DNA of 33,393 nucleotides from Priapulus caudatus (lineage: Eukaryota > Priapulida > Priapulimorpha > Priapulimorphida > Priapulidae), in assembly GCF_000485595.1 (NCBI RefSeq), contig NW_014577298.1, positions 211,219 to 244,611 on the forward strand, given 5' to 3'. The notes under the pieces were generated by a model. That model saw only the letters and a program-made list of their open reading frames with translations. It ran no database searches and was not told the origin of the DNA. Made by a program: the position numbers and the translations under genes. Of this stretch, positions 25,436 through 33,393 are shown piece by piece (within the stretch, counting starts at the first letter, position 1; every line of letters starts with the position of its first letter).

Positions 25436-25905
25436 TCTCTTTCTCTAGCACAATATTTCTCTTCACGCACGCACGCACACACGCACGCACACACACACAT
25501 ACATATACACACTCTCTCCCTCTTACTCTCTCTCTCCCTCGCAATTTCTCTCTCTTTTTCGGGCGCTATATACTCGCCGCTTTTTCCGTTTCTTTCCCGT
25601 GCTCACTTCCTTACTCCACTCTCGCGGATAGTATCGTCCACGGCATCAGTCGCAGGGTGAAAAGTTTGCCAGCCAAATTACCGTATTTCAGCCGAAATTT
25701 TACCCGCGTGTGCGCGTCCGTTAGTGTGTGTGTATGTGTGGTTGTGTGACTGTAGAAACGCGTATTATAGCCGTATAATCATATTTTGTGCTTGGGGGGG
25801 GGTGTGAAAAGTTGAGGCTGAAAACCAGCCATTTGCCTGGCTAACTTTTCACCATGCAACGAGGTCATAGGCGATACCATTTATGAGAGGGGGATCACTT
25901 ATTCC
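24751..25905. mobile_element. Composite long-inverted-repeat element
   Basis: Two tandem copies of a long-TIR element. Copy 1 has arms at about 24751-24834 and 25020-25100; copy 2 at about 25609-25694 and 25813-25893. The arms share GTATCGCCCACG, AACTTTTC and GGCTGAAA-type blocks over about 80 bp in mirror orientation. Both copies share the interior CCCGCGTGTGCGCGTCCGTT and TATAGCCGTATAATCATATT. A GA/CT/CA microsatellite (25086-25560) lies between the copies. ATCACTTATTCC occurs at both outer edges (24740-24751 and 25894-25905). Long TIRs resemble MULE or foldback elements; no transposase is present. Confidence 0.75.
25086..25560. repeat. Compound GAGG / CA / CT microsatellite
   Basis: GAGGG-type purine repeats (to about 25180), ACAC/GCAC repeats, then long (CT)n and (CA)n runs alternating to about 25560. 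Many overlapping frames on both strands (S/L, H/T or E/R repeats) are artefacts. Confidence 0.9.
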
Positions 25906-26118
25906 CGAGAGAATATAATCTGATAGGATATAGATTAAAGTACCATATAACTCGATAGACAGAAATAGATAGACATATCAGATATAGATAGATAGAAATA
26001 TATAGAATACCAGATATTGAATGAAAAGGTTAATATTGTTTTTCTTTAGTTTTCGTGATGGTTGATTCTATATGGGACATTATTACTGCTAGGTAGGCCT
26101 ATAGGCCCTACTCAGTAC

Positions 26119-27138
26119 ATGGTTCCCACAAGTGTGAATTATTTTTTCAAAGACTTCAAGGACATATGTTTATTTCAATGACAATCTGTGACAAGTGGTT
26201 TTAGCATTTTAGACACAAGACATAGACATAAAATAAGGACTTGGACCTATTTCCAAAAACTTTCAATGACAAAAGGAATGAGTGTCAATGACACTGTAGC
26301 TCACCACAAAAAGGACACAAATGAGTGAGTGAGAAGAAGTCAGTTTTAATTGAGCAACCATCGACGCACATTATAGAAACGAAGAGTATAATTATATGGG
26401 AGAACTCTCATTATATACTGTTGATAATTATGTGTAATTTTTTATGTGAAAATAATAAATAATATTATATATAAATAATAAATAATTTATAAACAAATAT
26501 GAATCACAATTTGTGACGGTAGATGGCGCTATACCCGCTTTGATGTTTCTTAGCATAAATCATTATATAATAATAATAATATAATAATAATAGTATAAAT
26601 CATAATATGTTCATAGCAGAAATTTTGCATTAAAGATATTGTCAATGAAATCTTGTAAAACGAACCAGACGAGTGTGACACCACAGACTGTTTGTTATCT
26701 GCGTGTCTATATAATATGCTATATAATTGCCAAACCCTACCCAATTTGCATCATTTTTTCTTAAATATCAAAACCCCTAGCCCTTATTCATTCACATACC
26801 TAAAAATGAGCAAAATCCGTGTAACCTGAACTGACTAATAGCAATTCCCACAATTTTTTGCCAAAAACCAATTGCCCAGTGGCCGAAGCTACGTCGACTG
26901 CGTGCTCCAAAAATAGGACTTTTATCTATGGGAACATAGCAGTAACAACTAACCCATTTCGAAACATGTGGGTCAAACGGTTTCCCTGAGTTAGTCGTTG
27001 ACCGTAGCCAATTTGACGGACGAACGACTACGGACAACCCATGGCAATAGCTCAGCTTGACGGATTCAAGGTGAGCTAAAATTTAAGGATTTCCAGGACA
27101 TTAAAACAAATTTAAGACTTTAAGGACTGTGGGACCGC
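26119..27138. mobile_element. Candidate element bounded by GGTTCCCACA and TGTGGGACC
   Basis: The left end GGTTCCCACAAGTGTGAA with TTTCAAAGACTTCAAGGAC matches the mirror-type right end, which contains AAGACTTTAAGGACTGTGGGACC near 27110-27138. Such GGTTCCCACA ends with TTTAAGGAC-type subterminal repeats are common in animal non-autonomous hAT-like elements. The 0.7-kb interior may be unrelated DNA, and I see no clear target-site duplication. Confidence 0.45.
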
Positions 27139-29100
27139 CTGGCGTGGATTTCATGCATTGGAAATGACAAAAGCAATGTGTAACATAATTCTAGCATCCA
27201 TGTCGGCAAAATCCAAGACGAATCGTGTCGTTGACTATATGAAAGTAACAGTTTGACAAACGCAAAATCATTACAACGTCCAAAATAACATAGTTCAGTT
27301 TTTAAAAAATTCTATATTTATTTACGTACATTATACGGTTGTCCAAACCAATATTATAATAAACAGTAACAAACCAATCATCAAACTTCGTCGAGCCATA
27401 CCTGGCTGACATAAATCATAATACATTTCGTAGAGAAAAAACATTACGCATAACTTAGTTCGATGAAACAGCTCAAGCTCATTTTCTCATTGCCAAGGAA
27501 CTTCTCATCTCCCCTCAGAAATAGGAATTCCCGTGGCCGCCACCATCTCTCAGTTTCATCTACCCTGACCTCTCTGATAACCACCGTAGATAAGACCAGG
27601 CCCATCCCAAGCAATCAGCACCCAGTTCTTGGAACCGCGACCCATTACATACACAGCATTCGACGCACATTTATTACAGCCACAAAGTATCCCCCCCGTG
27701 GCTCCACGCTTGAACAATATATAGTTTAAACGCTGCAATTCCTGCCCTGGTGCATTTATAGAAAGCCGTGTTGTAATCGATGGCAACATTATTCGCTCGT
27801 GATTATTAATCAGGAGTGGAATACTACTGGAGATTAATCAAAGTTATTTATTCTGATTTTATCACTACCTCGCGATTTTCCATCGTGCAATTTTAGTTTA
27901 AGGCCGGGCGTGTCCTGACTGCATCGCTCAACAAGGCACAGTTACTAGTGATGCACGACGCCAACAATAACTGCCAGTGCGACCATCACTGAGAAATCCT
28001 CTTACAGGAGCACGAAAAGCCAAAAATCAAATGGCGACCACAGGTGCAGCAGCAGCAGCTACATATAAAACCTACAGGTGACATGTGTTACTAACGGCAA
28101 TACGATACAGTGTGAAGTTGTGGAAAAACAGTTTCGGGATCACATTATAGATCAACGAATGAGGAAGGTGCGAGAAGAGACATCGAATGTTTCATGCTGC
28201 CCCCTTGGTGAAACTTTCAACAACCACACTATCTACTCTAACTAGCGGCCGAACAGGCCATGCTATCAGTCACTGACTAGGATGACCCCGTCACCCGCTC
28301 GACTGCATATTCACCTGCAAATCCAGGCAAACTACTAACGCCACTGCAAACACACGCTCAGATCGACGCAACAGCACGCAGACCGACAAGCGAAAAATAA
28401 CATACGAAAAAAAGGAATACACCAAAATAAAACAAGAATTAACACTAGCTTAGATTCGAGTTTAAACACGATAAGCGTTGACGGACACAGTTTCACACTC
28501 GCGATCGGCTGAGTAGCGAAGAGTAAAAACCAGACGAAATCTGAAGTGGATTCCCCTGGATCACGCGAGAAGCTGCAAATTCAGTGCTGCAGCTAACAAC
28601 AATAACCATCAAACCATTTCGACTACTAATCTCTGAACAATCTTCTAACAACTCACCCAAAAACATAGAAAGTATTAAATTGGATAGGAAACCAAACAGG
28701 ACAGCAAGAGTTTACACATTACCAAGCAGTGCATTCATAACGAGCTAACCTCTAAAACATAAAAAACATTTAAAAAAAGAAAACAGGAATGAAATCTATC
28801 TAAAAAGCCCACAAGCACACGCACTACCAAACACACACAGTCCCACAATCGGGTCTTTGCGGCAACAGACGATCCGAACAATACAAACTTTCACATTCAC
28901 GAGACACGGACTCGTCCTGGCATTATCTACAATGTCATAAAAGGTCCCCCAAGCACCATCCATCCCAGAACCCCAACAGGCAATCCAAAGTGCGATGCAA
29001 CCTTTCTTGCCAGCGGAGTGAAGCGTAAAACTCAAACACAAACGAAACTGCTTGCGGGCTGTTGCCCAGCTAAAAAAAAATTGGCAATAAATTAAAATAA
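27139..29100. other. Non-coding, A-rich stretch; possible 3' UTR of the minus-strand carrier
   Basis: Largely unique-looking A/C-rich DNA with no convincing exon. Minus-strand AATAAA signals (read as TTTATT) lie at 27317-27322 and 27847-27852, so the SLC25 carrier transcript could end here; this is inference. Short open frames at 27463-27789 and 28796-29041 have no recognisable domain. Confidence 0.35.
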
Positions 29101-30060
29101 ATTTAAATTAAAAGGAACATAGTCATCGCTGCGGCTTCCTTAAACTGGTAATCTACGATTTTAAGAGAAAAGGGTATGTTGGTGGATGTGTCTGCCGGGC
29201 TTGGTTAGGCGTACACTCTGCTTGAAGAATCAACACTGCTCAACCAACATTCGTAACCGATATCGATAGTTTACCTTCCTACCGCTGCAATCATCACTGC
29301 GCATTGCAAATCCAAGGGGAGAAAACCTACGCATGCCGCCACCATCACATCAACACAAAACAAGAGAAATGAGGGGTTGAACAAGCTGAACATCGTGCTG
29401 GCACAAAACTGCAACTAAATGGTCCAACACTCCCACTAACACACCGCCGTTGAACAAACCGCTACCTCTCTATTCGCCACACGATAACAGTCCCATTACT
29501 GTACATAATATACTCTATAATAACTGTAAATTTATATTATATAATAAAGAAATGCCATAAACAGAGCCGTGTTTCAGCTCCACAATGAATTGCTTAAAAG
29601 GACTCCCTCCTTCCCCCAAGTTCGATAACGATGCCAATAATTCAGCAAAGCGACCCCCGTGACCTACCCACTCTAATCAACGACGCGCCCAAGACCTTGA
29701 CGCTAGGCCCCCACAGCAGTCACCGACCGCACCAACGGCGACTCATTTCTCGAGCCTAGCCCACAGCAGGTCCCGACCGTACCGACCGGCCGCCCAAACA
29801 GAACCTTGCACCACCCACCAGTGCACCGACAGCCCAGCGAGTCGCTTGACGCTATCCACACGACAATCACGGGACCGCGCCAAACGACACTTGACACTAC
29901 CGCACCAGTCACCAGACAAGCTCAGCGAACACCTTTCTTTCGAGTCGGTGTCGTCGCTACGTTCTAGGTCCACCCAGTAAGCTGCTAATCTTTGACGTCG
30001 CTCAGCCGCTTTCAACAACTATCGATAGGGAAAGCGCGGGAATCTACGCTCAAACGGCAA
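29101..30060. other. Unassigned stretch, GC-rich toward 29650-30000
   Basis: AT-rich to about 29640, then GC-rich sequence with CGACCGCACC-like and CAGTCACCGACC-like recurrences. Minus-strand frames (29703-30018) show no family I recognise. I searched here for the carrier's conserved C-terminal tail and did not find it. Confidence 0.4.
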
Positions 30061-30065
30061 AGGAA

Positions 30066-30145
30066 AGGCCCACGCGCGGGGGATCGAACCCCTGCTGTTT
30101 CTTTTTCACAACCCGGAACCCGCCGGCATAGCTAGTGCGCCGTGG
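30066..30145 (-). ncRNA. tRNA-like sequence (SINE head or tRNA pseudogene)
   Basis: On the minus strand a near-consensus A box TAGCTATGCCGG is followed about 32 nt later by a perfect B box GGTTCGATCCC, the internal RNA polymerase III promoter of tRNAs. The T arm folds (GGGG-TTCGATC-CCCC), and CACGGCGC can pair with GCGCGTG as an acceptor stem if one G bulges. The anticodon stem GTTGT/ACAGC leaves a 9-nt A-rich loop instead of 7. This favours a tRNA-derived SINE head or a pseudogene. Confidence 0.5.
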
Positions 30146-30866
30146 CAACAATACTGGTCGGCTTGCTCGTGGCAAGCGCCACGTGGCGATTGGCTCATTG
30201 AACGTTTACAGATCTGGACGCCGCATAGGCCACGCCCGATTCTTTTCCTGCCTGATTCGTACGCACGTGAATCTTGCCGTCGGCGTCGACCTGTCGGCAG
30301 GGCTCGAAGCGTTCACGGTAAGCGGATACATGCAGTATGCCGGCAACGCGAAATGCCTGGGACTGGGTGCAAGCAAAAAAACTATCACATGCTAAGAAGA
30401 ACAAACTCGAGTTATCAGACGCTAAAAGAAAGCGATTCTACCAACAAGGTGCGGCTGCCGGATAGAGAGCCGACACAGCAGTTTTCTCAGAAGCCTCGCA
30501 CTGGCGGAGATTCGCCGGCAGAACAAACGGCATCGACATAACCTCGTTAGCCATACGGACTCAAAAACCGGCGTGCCGCGAGAAATTGACAGCTGCCGCA
30601 TGTCTTCACCAGAATTAGCCTACAGTGGATCCTCTGTGTGCACTGATCACAGCGCTTGTTTCCACGCGGGCGACAAGCTGGAACTCTCGCAACTTTGAAG
30701 CTCCGAACTTGGTTTCTATCCGTCGAAGGTCGCCCAGCCGCTAGCCCATGTACCCGGCCGAGTGTGGTGGCGGATTCCTCGAAACGCGGGACCGGCCTCA
30801 TGGCTCCGGCATCTTGTCCGAACCTTCCGGCGGCGCCGACGGAACGAACGTGGAGAAACATTCATT
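30146..30866. other. Unassigned GC-balanced stretch with open frames
   Basis: Frames of 60-104 codons are open on both strands (for example + 30135-30395 and - 30547-30861). None carries a motif I recognise, and none shows good splice sites. It may be old transposon-derived sequence. I make no gene call. Confidence 0.35.
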
Positions 30867-30934
30867 GAACAACGCTCATGAACAACGCTCATGAACAACG
30901 CCTCATAACAACGCTCATGAACACGCTCATGAAC
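30867..30934. repeat. 14-bp tandem repeat GAACAACGCTCATG, about 5 copies
   Basis: GAACAACGCTCATG is repeated head to tail about five times, with single-base indels in the third and fourth copies. Confidence 0.9.
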
Positions 30935-30959
30935 GTTCGATACCGAACAGCACGATGCG

Positions 30960-31097
30960 ACTATACGACGGCGGAAGGAACGCGCATTGGTGAAAAGATG
31001 AGTTGGAATGGCACCACAAACACCCACGATCGGTCGATCTACGACGGCGGAATGACGCGGGCTGTGAACAGACTAAGTTGGAGTGGCACCACGAAAT
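30960..31097. repeat. About 75-bp tandem duplication
   Basis: CTATACGACGGCGGAAGGAA then GAGTTGGAATGGCACCAC at 30960-31017 is repeated as CTACGACGGCGGAATGACG then AAGTTGGAGTGGCACCACG at 31039-31095. Confidence 0.8.
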
Positions 31098-31324
31098 TTA
31101 GGTCGAATAATAACACTTTCAGGAGAGGAAACCAATCTACATAGTGAACAGCATGCAACTGAAGTATGAGAACAGAAATACACGTTTATATTGCATAAGC
31201 TATACACGGATGAACCAGACCGCCATGACAACCCAATGATGACTTTAGTTATGTAATAAGAAATACCCGCACTTGAAATATATCGAAATGAGAACACGAA
31301 ACAAGTGGACGACAAATCGCTTAC

Positions 31325-31399
31325 CTTCTACCGAAATCCACGTAGAACATTCGCTGTAAACAAACTCGTAGGTAACGCAGGTTACTCCAAACTGCGGGA
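31325..31399 (-). CDS. SLC25A12/13-like carrier, exon C (frameshifted)
   Basis: Read on the minus strand the exon encodes PQFGVTCVTYEF and, after removing one base, LQRMFYVDFGR. This is the last conserved block of the aspartate/glutamate carrier (SSPQFGVTLVTYELLQRxFYxDFGG). The donor GAAG/GTAAGC is good; the acceptor is TGCGTTAG. The 1-nt shift lies just after TACGAGTTTG. Conserved residues on both sides of the shift argue for a recent or technical indel. The following C-terminal exon was not found. Confidence 0.8.
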
Positions 31400-31537
31400 C
31401 TAACGCACCATGCGCGCTGTGTGTGAGAGAATCCACACGACGCTTATACCGTACATACCTAGCTAGGATCAGAACCCTCGTCCTACACCCGCAGTCCAGC
31501 AAACAACATCTCAATCACCACTGCGCAGCTGCATATT

Positions 31538-31642
31538 AGATCTTCTCTCTCTCTACTCTCTCCTCTTCTCGCTCTCTCCTCTCTCTCTCCGTCCTCTCTC
31601 TCTCGCTATATATCAATATATATATATATATTATATAGCGAA
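31538..31642. repeat. (CT)n and (AT)n microsatellite in carrier intron
   Basis: CTCT-rich tract to about 31600, then an AT run bounded by CGCTATATAT and ATATAGCG, which are mirror images and could close a hairpin. Confidence 0.8.
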
Positions 31643-32072
31643 TCAAGCTAAAATACCTTTATAATATTACCCTAACTACATAAGGCTATTATTACCTGCT
31701 GATCATAATTAACGCTCACTATACACCAAATACTATACACCCCACCCTCTTTTATATATATATATATCTAATATTTATCGTGGATCTAGATGATTGATAT
31801 AGATAATCTATTACATCTTTGATAGACTCCTGTCACATCTAGATATTCATACAAGCGGGCAGCTATGATACGCTTGGATCATACAGACAAGACCCTTGCA
31901 AATCTATCACACAGCCACATTAAAAATTCTGCCGACATCAACATCAGCCCCTCGAGAAAACCGAATACGTCGAGAGCAAACAAGGATGCCTGAAGGATCA
32001 AAAAGTCTCGTCTCCCCCAACCGCAGCGACCCGGCAGAACGCCGCCGGCTCTGCAAGACAAGAGAAACATAC

Positions 32073-32262
32073 CGGACGCCCTTCCAGACGCCTTGCCGCC
32101 TTCCTCTCCAGAGATCTTCGCGGAAGCACAGTCGATACTCCGTGTAGACGGTCTGTCCGGCGCGAGCCTGCACCTGTAACCGCGTCTTGATGACATCCGC
32201 GGGTGTGGTCAGTGACGGTAGGACGGACATGAGTTATGCGGTGTGTATCGACGCCGGCATGC
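32073..32262 (-). CDS. SLC25A12/13-like carrier, exon B (multiple frameshifts)
   Basis: On the minus strand, after the acceptor TTTTGTTGCTAG, the exon opens GMPAS and, after an extra block of about 35 bp, reads LTTPADVIKTRLQVQARAGQ and TVYT. The mitochondrial carrier signature (P-x-D-x-[IV]-K-x-R) is intact as PADVIKTR. The next part, [21 protein letters not shown] in the family, is recoverable only by switching frames (IDC, CFR, EEGGKA and VWKG lie in different frames). The donor is TCCG/GTATGT. The phase with exon A is correct (Gly split G/GC). Confidence 0.85.
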
Positions 32263-33273
32263 CTAGCAACAAAACGTTCAACATTGTTTACGGACGGCGA
32301 ACGCAGGACTGCGTGGTCCACGGTCCACCCGACGAGCGGCGTTCCGTGTTCGTTTTCGTTCTCTAAGCATTAAATCGCCGCAGGTTGTCCGTTTTGTTCT
32401 GTATTAATTCGTTAACATTTCGTATTCTTTGCGTTTTTTTAAGTCATCGCGTCTGACTATCCTTGATTCTGATTACGATTCGTTTTTTATCGCTTGCATT
32501 GTGATTAACACTACCTACAATTTTACATAACAGGACCGAGCAGTCCGTGGAGATGACTGACAATCGGCGAAATTGACTTGGACCAACCACTCATTTCAAT
32601 GTCAGCAAGATCTTCAGTGACAAGTCATCAAAATGTTGGTCAAATTATAAATCTTACTGATTTCTTATAATAACTAATGCCGTTTATACTAGGGTTATCC
32701 CACTCAGGTCGACCTGAAGGCGGAATAACCCCCAGTATAAAAAAGGTCGAAAAAACACTTACCCGAGCTAAGTTAATCCACCTCAAGGCGGTGTCTCAGG
32801 TCTGGTTTCAGACCGCCGAGCTAACGTCAGTATAAAAACGACTTATCCGCGAGCTAAAAGTATGCCCGCTTCAGAAGCCGGCTTACAAGCTCGTGCCTAG
32901 TATAAACTACGACTATATCGCGCGCGCTCCCAAGTATCCCCGCTTCAAAGCGGCATAGGAATCGTGCCGCAGTATACAAACGCCTTATCCCGCGACTAAA
33001 AGCTATCCCACTTCAGAAGCGGCTAAAGTCGTGCGCAGTATAAAAGGACATAAAACTCGTACTAATTCTTCGTAATAACCTAATAGTAACGGAACTAAGC
33101 ATTCCCACTGACCCTGTACAATTCAGCGCAGATTCTTCAAAAAAACATACCACAAGTGTCCAACCATTGGAAAAAACATATCCAACGGCCCACTGAAAAA
33201 TAACCACAGCTTCTCCTGAAAAAATACTGGCGCCCACCGATTGTTCTCGCGGCCACCCGATGGCGCCACGTAC
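32263..33273 (-). other. Carrier intron between exons A and B
   Basis: About 1.0 kb with donor GCAG/GTACGT and acceptor GTTGCTAG. It carries the hairpin array at 32683-33047 and otherwise AT-rich DNA. Confidence 0.75.
32683..33047. repeat. Array of about five hairpin units separated by AGTATAAA
   Basis: The first unit is a near-perfect 59-bp palindrome from TTTATACT to AGTATAAA with centre CAGGTCGACCTG. Four further units of about 65-85 bp follow. Each has a stem such as CCCGCTTCAGAAGC-CGG or CCGCTTCAAAGCGG nested inside outer arms (for example CGAGCT...AGCTCG), with GTATAAA at the junctions. No coding potential. Confidence 0.85.
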
Positions 33274-33393
33274 CTGCGATGAAGCCGGCGGTAAACAGCG
33301 TCCAGGGGGCGTTGTGTCCGTTCTCGTCGGCCAGCAGCATCTTCGCCGTGGCGTCAGCGAGAAGTCAGATGCGCAGAGAAGGCTGCGGATAGA
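33274..33393 (-). CDS. SLC25A12/13-like carrier, exon A (partial, runs off the window)
   Basis: On the minus strand it encodes LLADENGHNAPWTLFTAGF then IAG split by the intron (GCAG/GTACGT), matching the aralar/citrin segment ADENGHxxPxxLLxAGxxAG that precedes PADVIKTR. Upstream, toward 33393, FSAIYF-like sequence can be read only with several single-base indels. These carriers exchange mitochondrial aspartate for cytosolic glutamate in the inner membrane (malate-aspartate shuttle). Their N-terminal EF-hand half would lie outside the window. Which of SLC25A12 or SLC25A13 is not decidable; invertebrates usually have one. Confidence 0.78.

Noticed and set aside
25045-25749. Frames of 130-155 codons on both strands over the CA/CT/GA tract
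   Set aside because: Repeat-encoded H/T/S/L or E/R sequence; open in both directions because the DNA is low complexity.
29703-30018. C-terminal exon of the carrier in minus-strand frames
   Set aside because: The expected HIGGY-type tail motif and a splice acceptor in phase were not found.

Overview
This is an animal (metazoan) nuclear genome window, most likely from a marine invertebrate. The genes are split by many GT-AG introns. About 95% of the window is non-coding and dense in microsatellites, minisatellites and small non-autonomous DNA transposons, and TTAGGG-type telomere-like repeats occur internally. Phylum cannot be fixed from the sequence. Two protein genes are recognisable.

Gene 1 (+ strand, about 9282-22516) is an orthologue of TMEM245 (C9orf5), a multi-pass membrane protein whose C-terminal half belongs to the bacterial AI-2E transporter/UPF0118 family. 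I assembled 18 exons whose splice phases agree and whose joined translation (about 800 aa) follows the vertebrate protein from the N-terminal membrane segment to the stop codon. Two spots are uncertain: a probable 1-nt insertion in exon 1, and the exon before 19389. Gene 2 (- strand, 33393 down to at least 31325) is the 3' half of a mitochondrial aspartate/glutamate carrier (SLC25A12/13, aralar/citrin type), truncated by the window end. Its exons are clear, but each carries small indels that break the frame. The two genes are convergent, with their 3' ends facing a roughly 9 kb repeat-rich interval.

Layout: 1-3240 is simple-sequence DNA (GGGA, CTGC/CTAC, GA, AT, GTAG); 3979-5220 is a 41-bp minisatellite; 5230-7080 is unique-looking non-coding DNA; 7079-8644 holds two inverted copies of one hAT-type MITE around a 29-bp tandem repeat and a telomere-like tract; 8650-9281 is the 5' flank of TMEM245; 9282-22516 is TMEM245, with at least three more MITEs, several tandem repeats and a retroposon tail in its introns; 22517-24700 is probable 3' UTR and flank; 24740-25905 is a composite long-inverted-repeat element around a GA/CT/CA microsatellite; 26100-31300 is repeat-related and unassigned DNA including a tRNA-like sequence; 31325-33393 is the SLC25 carrier with an array of hairpin repeats in an intron.

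No operon, CRISPR, phage or bacterial system is present. The most unusual items are the tandem duplication of a TMEM245 splice donor with a roughly 300-bp insertion splitting a third copy, a 45-bp phase-0 micro-exon that repeats the end of the preceding membrane segment, a perfect-TIR MITE carrying telomere repeats, the composite long-TIR element, and a tandem array of hairpins separated by TATAAA. Indel-type damage in the minisatellite, in TMEM245 exon 1 and throughout the SLC25 exons suggests incomplete long-read polishing in places, and this affects interpretation of the broken frames.
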